A stretch of DNA of 64,000 bases from NCBI GenBank assembly GCA_022446795.1, contig JAKVBX010000001.1, positions 151,357-215,356 of the forward strand, given 5' to 3'. The notes below the pieces were generated by a model. The model was not told where the DNA came from. It made no database searches and saw only the letters and a program-made list of their open reading frames with translations. How positions within the stretch are numbered: position 1 is the stretch's first letter; each line of letters opens with the position of its first letter. Origin of the DNA: Phycisphaerales bacterium (GTDB lineage: Bacteria > Planctomycetota > Phycisphaerae > Phycisphaerales > SM1A02). Below, piece by piece: positions 52,945-61,111 of the stretch. Both the position numbers and the translations under genes were made by a program.

Positions 52945-54380
52945 CAGTCACCTTTCTCCAGTACGTCACCAACCAGTCCCAGGACCTCGACCAGGTCATG
53001 TTCCTCCAGCACCCCGATGGGCGGAAGGAACCGCAGGTGGAATGGTCCATGTCCACATGAGAACGCAATCACACCCACCTCGAAGAGCCGATGCAGGAGT
53101 GACTTGATCCTGGCGCCATCTCCGCCATGAGGAGTCAATCGCATCATCCCCCCCACCCCACCGACGACCTCGGACGGCTTCGCGGGCGTGCCGGGATTTC
53201 GAAGAGACGGGAAGGCGTCGGGCAGGCGTTCCACCAGTTCCCCGGCCAGCCGACGGAAGGATGCGTGAAGCTGCGCGTGGCGACCATCCGGACCGTAGGA
53301 CGCCGTCGAACGGAGCCGTTCGATCATCCGACGACCGACCTGGAAGGCAGCCGTCGAACCGATGAAGGTGGCGCTGAGCAGCCCCGGCTTCGGGTTCAAC
53401 TCCTCGGTGTACAGCGTGGCACAGACCTGTGAGAGCTTGCCGAGGGTCACCACGTCGGCATGATCCTCGAGATCAAGTGTCTGGAACCGGAACGGGTCCT
53501 CGGTTCGGCCGAAGCTCTGGACCTCGTCAAACCAGATGGGAATGCCCGCGGCCCGTGCTCGCTCGAGCAGTGGCAGGAAGAACTCCCGTGGCGCCGCGTT
53601 GAACCCACCCTCTCCCTGGACCAGTTCCATCATGAAGCAGGAATGCTGGGACGGATAGCGACGCACCGCCTCGTCCATGGCGGCCACCGTGCGGCTGGTG
53701 GATCCCTCGGGATCCGCCTCGTCGAAGAAGGGCAGGTAGTCCACGTCGAGATTGGCGGCCAATCCCTGTCGCCCACCGGCGCTGTCGCCGATCTGCGCCA
53801 TCGCAGTCGTTCGGCCGGCGAAACAATGTTCGAAGGTCAGGACCCGCGGGGCGGCATCGGTGTGCTGCATGCAGATCTTCAGGGCGTTCTCGTTGGCCAG
53901 GGCGCCGGAGTTGGCCAGGAAGCAGTGCTTCAACCGGCCGCTCGGCGATGCCGCCGCGTCCAGCAACAGGGCGGCAAACTCGGCTGCATCCAGGTTGCAC
54001 TGGAGATTGCCCTGCATCACCACGTCGCCCATGGACGCCACCATCGCCGTTCGGATCAGGTCGAGATCACCATGGCCGAAGGCATTGACACCGACGCCCG
54101 TGATGAAGTCGTACTTCACCGACCCATCGATGAGTTCCACGAGCGCCCCGCGACCAAGGCCGGCGCCCATGAGGGGATAGAACAGGCCACGACCACGGAT
54201 CTCGCCAAAGTGCTCGAACTGCAGGCGAGCGGCCTCCGCCCGGTCCGGATCCGGCCCACGGACTCCGGTCAGGCTCGACTGGGCCTGGGCGATCTCCTCG
54301 ATGATTCGATCGAGCGAGGCGTCGACCGCCGGCGAGCTCCAATCGTGATGAAGCCCCTGGATGGAAGGTTGCGTTGTCAT
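52944..54380 (-). CDS. Class III aminotransferase (probable succinylornithine/acetylornithine type)
   Basis: The 478-residue product is a fold-type I PLP enzyme with the PLP Lys in LGKLSQ, IWFDEVQSFGRTE, and ANSGALANENALKICM. The position beside astA/astD suggests it plays the AstC role. It is longer than AstC (about 400) with an extended N-terminal part (1-75) and a divergent sequence. The start is an ATG at 54380, 58 bases after the C45 gene stop. Alternatives are other omega-aminotransferases such as lysine-6-aminotransferase. Confidence 0.8.
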   Translation of the reverse strand: MTTQPSIQGLHHDWSSPAVDASLDRIIEEIAQAQSSLTGVRGPDPDRAEAARLQFEHFGEIRGRGLFYPLMGAGLGRGALVELIDGSVKYDFITGVGVNAFGHGDLDLIRTAMVASMGDVVMQGNLQCNLDAAEFAALLLDAAASPSGRLKHCFLANSGALANENALKICMQHTDAAPRVLTFEHCFAGRTTAMAQIGDSAGGRQGLAANLDVDYLPFFDEADPEGSTSRTVAAMDEAVRRYPSQHSCFMMELVQGEGGFNAAPREFFLPLLERARAAGIPIWFDEVQSFGRTEDPFRFQTLDLEDHADVVTLGKLSQVCATLYTEELNPKPGLLSATFIGSTAAFQVGRRMIERLRSTASYGPDGRHAQLHASFRRLAGELVERLPDAFPSLRNPGTPAKPSEVVGGVGGMMRLTPHGGDGARIKSLLHRLFEVGVIAFSCGHGPFHLRFLPPIGVLEEHDLVEVLGLVGDVLEKGD

Positions 54381-54438
54381 GAAGAACCGATTTTAGCCGG
54401 TCAGCCGCCATCGGAACGGATCGATTCCCGGCACACGC

Positions 54439-55524
54439 TCATCCGCCTCGTTCAAAGGCCAGTGATACCCACTCCCCCCGGTCCGCCGGCCCCCGGCAGG
54501 CTTCAAAGACCCGCTGGGAAGGCACCCCGATCATGCAGGCATTGGTCGTCGTGGGTTCACCGTCCTCGGGGTAGCGGTTGATGGAGAGGACCCCGTCCGC
54601 CCGATCCGACATGAGCTCGCGAGCCCCCTGCAGGGTCAACCCACCGGACCCGATCAGCATGGAGGCTCGTGCCAGCCTCGCGGCCGTGCTGGGCTGTGGT
54701 GCCTGGGGCTCCCTGGCGGCATGTGCGTCATCGAGGCAGTGATTGGTCTGGACGATCGGAGCCTCGACCAGGTCACGCCGCACGACCGATGTCGCCGAAC
54801 ACTCCAGTTCCACGCCGCCACTGGCATCGGCATACCAGTAACTGTGCGCCGCTGACCGTGGCGCCTCGATCGCCACGCTCGCCGCCGCCGCATGATCACG
54901 CTCGCGAATCGCGCGGTGCTGGATGTCCATGTAGCCCACGCCCACGCGAGCGCCTTGGATCTTCAGGTTCGTCGTTCCGACGTAGAGCCCGTGTTCATTC
55001 ATGCCGATGAGCGTCGGAGCGCCCGCCACGGTCACGGTCCAGGTCTCGGGTCCTTCCGATGGCAACCGATGGACACCAACGACGTACTCGACGTCGCCCG
55101 CGTTGAGATCCCACGTCTGGCCGACGACGAGATCACCCTGGTCTTCAGCAGGCGACATGAAGGCCGTACACCCCTCGTCATCATCGCAGGGCACGTGCGG
55201 AATCGTCGCCACATCGCGGACATCCGTGAAGTTCGCGCTGGCATAGAGATCCAGCAGCGGAACACCGGCGCCCCGCGCCGTGCCGTCGAGTTCCAGCCAG
55301 CCCGGCTCATCCCACTCCCGCAGCAGCGAGAGACCGCCCTCGGCAGCAGCGCGATACGTCGCCAGGCCTCCTTCGACGCCGTGCTCCTGCAGGTACTCGC
55401 TGGCTCGGTCCAGTCGATGCGCCACCAGCCGCTCGATGAGCGCCCGAAGCGACTCGCCCAAGGCCTCCCCCATCTGCGCAGGACTGCCCGTTACCGTCAC
55501 GCATGGCAACTTCAGAAGACTCAC
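54439..55524 (-). CDS. Peptidase C45-type (acyl-CoA:6-APA acyltransferase-like) Ntn hydrolase
   Basis: The 361-residue product matches the C45 acyltransferase/Ntn-hydrolase fold: an N-terminal helical part (GEALGESLRALIERL), the processing site with catalytic Cys119 in DEGCTAF, GQTWDLN, and a Gly-rich middle (GMNEHGLYVGTTN). Such enzymes cleave or transfer N-acyl groups after autoprocessing at the Cys. The GTG start at 55524 overlaps the dapF-like stop by 4 bases, and GGAGG lies 4 bases upstream. In this setting it may deacylate an amino acid, which is inference. Confidence 0.82.
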   Translation of the reverse strand: MSLLKLPCVTVTGSPAQMGEALGESLRALIERLVAHRLDRASEYLQEHGVEGGLATYRAAAEGGLSLLREWDEPGWLELDGTARGAGVPLLDLYASANFTDVRDVATIPHVPCDDDEGCTAFMSPAEDQGDLVVGQTWDLNAGDVEYVVGVHRLPSEGPETWTVTVAGAPTLIGMNEHGLYVGTTNLKIQGARVGVGYMDIQHRAIRERDHAAAASVAIEAPRSAAHSYWYADASGGVELECSATSVVRRDLVEAPIVQTNHCLDDAHAAREPQAPQPSTAARLARASMLIGSGGLTLQGARELMSDRADGVLSINRYPEDGEPTTTNACMIGVPSQRVFEACRGPADRGEWVSLAFERGG

Positions 55525-56327
55525 ATCACCTCCAGCAGGGTCCCGGCCGGACTGGTCGAGCACACGACACCGACACCACCCATTGTCATCAGTTCCTGCT
55601 GTGGTCCACGCCACCGGACCCGCAGCACACCGCCGACCTGTTGCACATCAACGACCGGTTCGACCAGGCCACGTGAGGCCAGGGCGGCCACGGTCGCGGT
55701 CGCCCCGGACGCGCAGGCGGCCGTTGGACCCACGCCGCGTTCCCAGGATCGCATCGAGATGGTTGATCGATCCATGATGCAGACGGCATGCAGGTTGTAG
55801 CCACCGAGGCCCACATCCTGCAGGCGGCCCACGTGCGTGGACCACTCCGCTTCCGTCGGCAGCGAAGAACACAGGACAATGCCATGGCGATTCCCCACGT
55901 GCACCCGGATCAGGGCCCGATCACACCCCGGTTCCACCTGGGCCGCAGGCAACCTGGCACACACGGTGGCATCCTCCCCGTGCACCGAAAGGACACGAGT
56001 CGCCAGGCGATGGTCCCCGACTCGAACGTGAAGGGTCCGCCCATGGCCCCGTCCACGTCGATGGGCTTCGAACGCGACGCAGCGAAGGCCGTTGCCACAC
56101 ATCCCGGCGACCGAACCGTCCGCATTGACGATCGTCATCGTCACATCAACGCCAGGATCATCCCACCCGAGGATGAGCAGGCCATCGACCTGGCGCGACG
56201 GATCACCGGCCGCCAGGGCCTGGACGACCTCGGTCGAGCACCGGCCCGCCATCGCGGCCTCATCAACCAGGGCGAACCGGTTCCCGGTGCCCTGCATGAA
56301 CGTGAGTGAAGGAAGATCCGGGGACAT
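55521..56327 (-). CDS. dapF: Diaminopimelate epimerase-like protein
   Basis: The 268-residue product has both catalytic Cys regions of DapF: GMCGNGLRC and TAACASGATATV, plus ERGVG before the second. Substrate-contact motifs are partly altered: GNRF for GNDF and GNRH for GNPH. It could epimerise LL-diaminopimelate for peptidoglycan and lysine synthesis, or act on another amino acid. The gene follows the M48 peptidase by 9 bases and is coupled to the C45 gene. Confidence 0.75.
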   Translation of the reverse strand: MSPDLPSLTFMQGTGNRFALVDEAAMAGRCSTEVVQALAAGDPSRQVDGLLILGWDDPGVDVTMTIVNADGSVAGMCGNGLRCVAFEAHRRGRGHGRTLHVRVGDHRLATRVLSVHGEDATVCARLPAAQVEPGCDRALIRVHVGNRHGIVLCSSLPTEAEWSTHVGRLQDVGLGGYNLHAVCIMDRSTISMRSWERGVGPTAACASGATATVAALASRGLVEPVVDVQQVGGVLRVRWRGPQQELMTMGGVGVVCSTSPAGTLLEVM

Positions 56328-56336
56328 GGCGACTCA

Positions 56337-57686
56337 TCAGGCGTGAAGGAAAAACAGAACGGCCAACGAGGCCGGCCCCACCACGAGGGTAGCGAGCTTG
56401 ATCCTCGCCACAACTGTATCGATCGGCAGTCGGTGCCGTGGTTGTCCAGCCAGTCGAGCCAGGTTTCCGCATCGCCATGCGATGGAGCCATGTCGCCAGC
56501 TGTGCCGTCGAATCCGGTCACCATTCAGGGTCGCGATCGCCTGGAGGGTTCCAATCATCGTGGTCACGGCCTCCACGGTCACCAGTTCCGTCTCCGCGTC
56601 CGACCGACTCAGGTGCTGAACGGCGAAGGCGTCCGCCTGCTGTTCAAACCGGCGGGAGATCCAGCCGAATCCCACCCAGAGGACCACCAGGAGGACACCC
56701 AGTTGAAGCAGGCTGTCACCCCTGGGAAGGACGGGAATGGGCACCAGGGCGACCTCGGCGAGCAGCACCAGTGACACGATCGACAGGAACAGCCAGGGCA
56801 TGTGTCGGCGACGGACGTGTCCCACCTCGTGGGCCATGACGGCTTCGATGTATCGCTCCGGCAGCATCCGGACCAGCGTGTCCGTCATCAGCACGTACCG
56901 AAGGCGGCCGACGAGCCCCACCACGGCGGCGTTGAGCATCACCCCGCCGGTCCGCCAGCGGAGAATCTCACGGACCCGAACGGCGTGGACGTCACAGACA
57001 TCCAGGAGGCTGTCACGCAGGGGCCCCGGCGCCATCGGCCGGACGGCCAGCAGTCCCCGGACCACCAGCGGCATGCCCAGGAAGACGGCCGCAACCACGA
57101 CCAGGAACAGGACCTGTCGCCAGGCGTCCGAGATCCATGATGTGTCGATCGCCTCGATGGCTTCGATGAACGCCACGATCAGCAGGGCTGGCAGCAGGAT
57201 GAGCAGGACACCAATGCTGAACTGGGACCAGGCGAATCCCCATCGACTCGCCAGCGGTACCGGGTTTCCGGTTGTTGCGGCAATGGACACCTCGATGGGA
57301 TACCACGCCACGCCCAGCAGGTACAACGCCCCAAGCGCCGGCAGCATCACGATCAACTCGTCCACGAAGACCAGGTCACCGGTCAGGCCGCGGATGGTTC
57401 CGAGCCACTCCAACGCCAGCACGGCGAAGATCGCGTTGATGAGTACGAGCGCCCGGGCCAGTCGAACCAGCGCCGCCGCCCCGGCCATCCGCTCCGCGTG
57501 GCCCTGGCCGACGTGCCTGGCCGTGCGGCGACAGGTCCACCAGGCCACCAACAGGATCACGATGGTTGGTCCGATCGCCGTGACGGCAACCAGGATGGGA
57601 TCCTGCGACAGGGTGCCGAGGGATACGCCATACCCGGCATCCGCAGCCAGGATCGCAGCGACGAGAACCAGCGGGAGCAATGACAC
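56337..57686 (-). CDS. M48-type integral membrane metallopeptidase
   Basis: The 449-residue product starts at a GTG at 57686, 8 bases after the upstream stop; the longer frame has shadow sequence. It has about eight hydrophobic helices and the zinc motif HEVGHVRRRH near residue 284, with a later EQQADAFAVQH giving the third ligand. The layout fits HtpX/Ste24-like peptidases acting at the cytoplasmic membrane. It is coupled between a lipoprotein gene and the dapF-like gene. Confidence 0.82.
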   Translation of the reverse strand: MSLLPLVLVAAILAADAGYGVSLGTLSQDPILVAVTAIGPTIVILLVAWWTCRRTARHVGQGHAERMAGAAALVRLARALVLINAIFAVLALEWLGTIRGLTGDLVFVDELIVMLPALGALYLLGVAWYPIEVSIAATTGNPVPLASRWGFAWSQFSIGVLLILLPALLIVAFIEAIEAIDTSWISDAWRQVLFLVVVAAVFLGMPLVVRGLLAVRPMAPGPLRDSLLDVCDVHAVRVREILRWRTGGVMLNAAVVGLVGRLRYVLMTDTLVRMLPERYIEAVMAHEVGHVRRRHMPWLFLSIVSLVLLAEVALVPIPVLPRGDSLLQLGVLLVVLWVGFGWISRRFEQQADAFAVQHLSRSDAETELVTVEAVTTMIGTLQAIATLNGDRIRRHSWRHGSIAWRCGNLARLAGQPRHRLPIDTVVARIKLATLVVGPASLAVLFFLHA

Positions 57687-57693
57687 CGCGGCG

Positions 57694-59145
57694 CTACCCG
57701 GCGCCGGGACGGCTGATCGTCCCCAGGTCCACGATGACCTGGTCGTGACGATAGAAGTCCACGCCAAGCGTGTCCTCGTCGACGAACGTGAACACCAGGT
57801 TGTTCGTCCGGGTGTTGTCCGCGTAGGTGAGGTCACCAAGCCCCGGGCCCGCATGCCTGCTGTTGTTGTGGCGCTGGGCGTGGTAGTGCATGTGGAACAG
57901 GGCCGTGTAGCCGGCATTGAACATCTGTTGCGAAGCGTTGAACCGGCGGTCGTTGTGCCGGATCTTCGGCAGGAACTCCCTCACCTCGAACCGGCCTTCG
58001 TCATCCAGTTGGATGATCCCACCGTATTCCGTGCCCTCGTCAACCTTGTCCCGGTCCGCGTAATCAAACAGGTGAGCGCGGACCGGTCCCTGGGAAAAGG
58101 CCTCCAGGGCCAGGCTCATCGCCGCGAGATCGCCCCAGGTCAGCTTGTCCTTGTGCGTGTACAGCCGCTCGCGACGGCTACCGTCGCTGGGCATGCCCGG
58201 TTCCGACTCGTAGTAGTGCCGTTGTCCTGCGATCGCAGACTCGATCTGCTGGTAGAGCTGAGCCCTCGACGCCGTCAGCAGGTCCGGGCGATGACGATAG
58301 GCCGCCACGACGATCGGCAGATCGCGGATCTCCAGACGACGGCGACGATCCTCGGGAACGGCCTGGATGGCCTCCTTCGCCTCTGCCCAGAACGCTGCCC
58401 GTTCCGGCTGCCGCAGCTTCCGAAGCCAGAGCACTTCCTCCCGGTTGTACGGAACGGTACCGAAGTCCTCGACGGCCGCCTTCAGGTCAAGCATCATCAC
58501 ATTGCTGGAACCATCGGGTGTCCGCTCCACCAGTTCGATGAGTTCATCCCGTTTCTCCAGCCTGTGCAGCAGTTCCCAGCACCGGTTCCGGAGGCCCTGC
58601 TCGGAAGCCTTGTTGCTGTTCTCGAAGAGCTCGAAGACCAGCGGCACGACGGCCTCGCTTCCGTTGAGACGAATCAATGCCGCCCGCTCAGGCCGTTCCC
58701 TCTCATCCGTCCAGATCGGCCACCACACGCCCCAACTACTGACCAACGCCTCATTGATCGTCTTCTTTTCTTCCGGCGTCCACTGCTGTCGTCCCAGCCA
58801 GTCGCAGTAGACCTCCAGCCACTCGGGTTCGTCGATACGGGAGAGCCGTTGGCGGGTGGTCCGAACAAGTCTCTCACGATCAACCTCGAAGAGCAGCACG
58901 ATTCCCTCGAGGCGAACTTCGCTTCGGTAGCCGGGTCGATAGATGAGACCCTGCAAGGCATCGACGGAATCCTTGTTGTCTCGCTCGGGCGATGTCTTCA
59001 GCATCGAGATGCTCTGCCGATGCCGGCTGCTGTGGGCGTTGGCATCAGCGAGCGTTCCAGCAGGATCGGTGACCGTGCTGCCACAACTGGCTAATAGAGA
59101 CACACTCGCAATTAGCAGGAAACGACGGCAATGCAGAGAACTCAT
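57694..59145 (-). CDS. Hypothetical lipoprotein, His-rich
   Basis: The 483-residue product has lipobox LLASC and an alpha-helical middle with many Arg and Glu. The end is striking: AGYTALFHMHYHAQRHNN followed by DLTYADNTRTNNLVFTFVDEDTLGVDFY and a C-terminal IVDLG strand. The His cluster could bind metal. No known domain was recognised. It opens the minus-strand run that includes the M48 peptidase, which may act on it or with it. Confidence 0.6.
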   Translation of the reverse strand: MSSLHCRRFLLIASVSLLASCGSTVTDPAGTLADANAHSSRHRQSISMLKTSPERDNKDSVDALQGLIYRPGYRSEVRLEGIVLLFEVDRERLVRTTRQRLSRIDEPEWLEVYCDWLGRQQWTPEEKKTINEALVSSWGVWWPIWTDERERPERAALIRLNGSEAVVPLVFELFENSNKASEQGLRNRCWELLHRLEKRDELIELVERTPDGSSNVMMLDLKAAVEDFGTVPYNREEVLWLRKLRQPERAAFWAEAKEAIQAVPEDRRRRLEIRDLPIVVAAYRHRPDLLTASRAQLYQQIESAIAGQRHYYESEPGMPSDGSRRERLYTHKDKLTWGDLAAMSLALEAFSQGPVRAHLFDYADRDKVDEGTEYGGIIQLDDEGRFEVREFLPKIRHNDRRFNASQQMFNAGYTALFHMHYHAQRHNNSRHAGPGLGDLTYADNTRTNNLVFTFVDEDTLGVDFYRHDQVIVDLGTISRPGAG

Positions 59146-59238
59146 GCCTCGTATGGTACCCTTCGAGCACAGTCACCAACGGCCTGTTGGCCCCGGTGGA
59201 TGAGCCCAGGAACGACACCCAGCGACACCGTGGACATC

Positions 59239-59505
59239 ATGCCTCTCGACAAGGAAAAGACCGTGTCCGCCAACCCCATGACAAGCCAGGTCGAGCGTGT
59301 GCTTGATGCGATGCGGCCAATCATCCAGCAGGATGGCGGTGACATCGAGTTGGTTGCGGTCACGGATGCCGGCGAAGTACAAATCCGGTTCCTTGGCGCC
59401 TGCATCGGCTGCCCCTCGCGGAGCATGACGCTCCAGTCGCTGGTCGAGCGGAACCTCAAGGAGTACGTCCCCGGGTTCACCTCGGTCACAGCCGTGGAGG
59501 CCTGA
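59239..59505 (+). CDS. NifU-like Fe-S scaffold domain protein
   Basis: The 88-residue product is the NifU C-terminal/Nfu domain: VERVLDAMRPIIQQDGGDIELVAV and GACIGCPSRSMTL with the CxxC that holds the cluster. Nfu proteins carry Fe-S clusters to apo-proteins. The start is uncertain: the ATG at 59239 has no ribosome site; a GTG at 59263 has AAGGA 7 bases upstream and gives 80 residues. It diverges from the His-rich lipoprotein gene. Confidence 0.88.
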   Translation: MPLDKEKTVSANPMTSQVERVLDAMRPIIQQDGGDIELVAVTDAGEVQIRFLGACIGCPSRSMTLQSLVERNLKEYVPGFTSVTAVEA

Positions 59506-59642
59506 AGGGCCTCCTGGACCCCGCGACGTATTCCTGCAATCGCTTATCGGACAGTACCTTGCCCCAGGAGGGCCATGACGCCCCTCTGGCTGCCAAAGGG
59601 TTGGGAGATGGCCCATTGTCGTGTAGGCTGCACGTTGGTGGA

Positions 59643-59693
59643 CCGGGGCATGCCGCCCCGGGTACAGCATCCGCTAGATCAGGGCAGGAGGTC
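59643..59693 (+). promoter_or_regulatory. csrA leader hairpin and GGA sites
   Basis: CCGGGGC/GCCCCGG (59643-59661) forms a 7-bp hairpin about 40 bases before csrA. GGA motifs lie just before the hairpin and in the AGGAGG ribosome site. A GGA inside the ribosome site fits the known autoregulation of csrA by CsrA binding. A weak promoter (TTGGGA, 17 bases, TAGGCT) lies around 59600-59630. Confidence 0.4.
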
Positions 59694-59699
59694 CTATCG

Positions 59700-59915
59700 A
59701 TGCTGGTTATTACGCGACGAGAAGGTGAAGAGGTGGTTATTGGAGACCCCGCGAACCCCATAGGGATCGTGCGGGTGGCCTCGGTGAAGGGTGATCGGGT
59801 TCGGCTCGCGCTGAACTTCCCCCGCGACGTTGAAGTGCATCGTCGCGAGGTGGCAGACCAGATCGCCTCGGAGAATCCCACGGTCGTGGGCAAGATTCGA
59901 CCCGCCGGCAGCTGA
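59700..59915 (+). CDS. csrA: Carbon storage regulator CsrA
   Basis: The 71-residue product has the CsrA fold: MLVITRREGEEVVIG, IGIVRVASVKGDRVRLAL, PRDVEVHRREV. CsrA binds GGA motifs in mRNA leaders to control translation and stability. The ATG at 59700 has AGGAGG at ideal distance. The flagellar partner FliW is not in the window. The next 415 bases carry no protein gene. Confidence 0.96.
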   Translation: MLVITRREGEEVVIGDPANPIGIVRVASVKGDRVRLALNFPRDVEVHRREVADQIASENPTVVGKIRPAGS

Positions 59916-59930
59916 ATCTTCTGACATATG

Positions 59931-59968
59931 AAAAAAGTTCGTGACGTGTGGTGGGACACGCCACGAAC
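59931..59968 (-). terminator. Intrinsic terminator on the minus strand
   Basis: GTTCGTG (59937-59943) pairs with CACGAAC (59962-59968), and an inner CGTGT/ACACG extends the stem to 12 bp with one A-C mismatch around loop GGTGGG. On the minus strand TTTTTT follows immediately. It must end a minus-strand transcript coming from the mraZ side; on the plus strand it has no T run. Confidence 0.8.
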
Positions 59969-60330
59969 CGGGAAGGGGTAGCCGAACTGACCCGTGGGGT
60001 CGTTCGGCTTCGTGAGGAAGCGTGACCGTTTCCGGAGGGAAGCGGTGCACGCATGTCCCGGCAAGCGGGACGAGGTGGCAGGTCCGCAACGCCGTCCATG
60101 GCGTTGAGGGGGGAATCCTGCCGAGTCAGCAGGCCATCCGTGGCCCGCATGCTCTTGATCCGGGGAGAACCTGGCCCGGGCCCTGTTCCAGGGGGCCCGC
60201 GGCCGTCCGTTTCGACCTCCCCAAGCCATCCTTGGCCCGGTGGTGCGGTGATCGAAGGCCGGCCTCCGTGCCGGCGGCATGGCCAGGGCCACACCCGAAT
60301 CTACTGAATGTCCAGCCGCCCCCGCGGCGG
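59931..60330 (-). ncRNA. Candidate structured RNA or long 3' UTR between mraZ and csrA
   Basis: This 400-base stretch has no supportable protein gene but many strong hairpins: AGCCGAAC..GTTCGGCT with inner GACCC/GGGTC (59980-60009), ACCGTTTCC/GGAAGCGGT (60025-60046, one G-T pair), GTCCCG/CGGGAC (60055-60071), AACGCC/GGCGTT (60088-60105), CCTGC/GCAGG (60117-60133), CGGGCCC/GGGCCCG (60177-60199) and GCCGGC/GCCGGC (60258-60275). A minus-strand intrinsic terminator closes it. RNase P RNA, tmRNA and SRP RNA signatures were looked for and not found. It may be an independent small RNA or the 3' part of the mraZ transcript. Confidence 0.4.
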
Positions 60331-60804
60331 TCAATCACCTCCTTGGCCACGCTGGCGAGCCAGGGCTCGCCTCGCGCGCATCATGATCTCGGCTTGTTTT
60401 GCCAACTTCTCGTCGCGTCGCTTCGCCCAGGCGGTGGGATCTCGCAGTTCGAGATGGTCCTTCACGCCGAGGATGACGATGGTCGAGTCCAGGTTGGCCA
60501 GTTTCAGAAGTCGCTCGGGAATCCGGATCCGTCCCGCCGAGTCCAACTCGACGCGGGAAGACTGGCTGTACAGGAGTTCCTCGAACTCCAGTAGATCCTC
60601 GTCCGGAAGCAGGGATTGTTCCGAGGTCGTGGCCAGGGTCTCGAAGGTCTTCTCCGGCCACAGCCACAGGGAGGCATCCGTTCCCGGTGCCAGGTAGAAC
60701 GCTTCGCCGTGTCGCGCGGGATCCAGCCGTGACCGAATCTCCGATGGAATCGCGACGCGATGCTTCGCGTCGATCGTGTGCTCGTACTCGCCTGTGAACA
60801 ACAC
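60331..60804 (-). CDS. mraZ: Transcriptional regulator MraZ
   Basis: The 157-residue product has two SpoVT/AbrB-like MraZ repeats: FTGEYEHTIDAKHRVAIPSEIR and VELDSAGRIRIPERLL. MraZ forms ring oligomers and represses its own operon, usually the division/cell-wall cluster. Here no rsmH or fts genes follow; the downstream 400 bases look non-coding. The GTG at 60804 has AGGA 8 bases upstream; the longer frame runs through the promoter region. The C-terminal 20 residues are basic (RARRALARQRG). Confidence 0.93.
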   Translation of the reverse strand: MLFTGEYEHTIDAKHRVAIPSEIRSRLDPARHGEAFYLAPGTDASLWLWPEKTFETLATTSEQSLLPDEDLLEFEELLYSQSSRVELDSAGRIRIPERLLKLANLDSTIVILGVKDHLELRDPTAWAKRRDEKLAKQAEIMMRARRALARQRGQGGD

Positions 60805-60838
60805 GCATCTAGTCCTCGCCCCAACTGTCCGGAACGTT

Positions 60839-60855
60839 ACCCCACAACGCCCCAC
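60839..60855 (-). promoter_or_regulatory. MraZ box (two TGGGG repeats)
   Basis: On the minus strand TGGGG-CGTTG-TGGGG occurs 36-50 bases before the mraZ start, exactly the TGGGN-5-TGGGN pattern known for MraZ binding, with a degenerate TGTTG one step further upstream. Additional TGGG words lie at 60880-60904 without the 10-base phase. A TAAAAT word upstream may be the -10. This points to autoregulation. Confidence 0.7.
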
Positions 60856-61111
60856 TTTGCAACACATTTTAACCTTATCCCCCATCAACCCACCCCAAAA
60901 CCCACCCGAATCCCCTGGGATTGCGTTATCCGGACGTAAGAGGGTCAGTCGGGGACGACGTTATCGGTCACTTCACAAGACCTTGCAGCGACTTGGCCCC
61001 CAGACTGGAATCAATCCAAGCACGGGTTGAATTTGGGCGCAGACTTAACGGTGTCACCAGGGTGCCTGGTGAGAGAGTCTGGGCTGAACCACCACACCGA
61101 GGACTGTCGAA
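60856..61111. other. Divergent promoter region between mraZ and the NGH-tail gene
   Basis: With the MraZ box this makes a 307-base gap between the two genes. It holds further TGGG words (60880-60904, minus strand), an AATCC/GGATT hairpin, and a 7-bp hairpin CACCAGG-gtg-CCTGGTG at 61055-61071 in the probable leader of the plus-strand gene. GAGGA lies about 15 bases before that gene's ATG. No further gene was seen. Confidence 0.5.

Noticed and set aside
56737-59094. Open frame of 785 codons on the plus strand
   Set aside because: It is antisense to the M48 peptidase and the lipoprotein. The M48 zinc site and lipobox on the minus strand are convincing, and the plus-strand product looks random.
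59931-60330. RNase P RNA, tmRNA or SRP RNA identity for the structured gap
   Set aside because: The universal GAAAGUC/ACAGAA core of RNase P, the tRNA-like end of tmRNA and the GGAAGCAGCC-type loop of SRP RNA were not found on either strand.
59486-60334. Minus-strand frame of 282 codons between mraZ and the NifU-like gene
   Set aside because: It contains the intrinsic terminator and stable hairpins, runs antisense through csrA, has Arg/Pro/Gly-rich random composition and no ribosome site.
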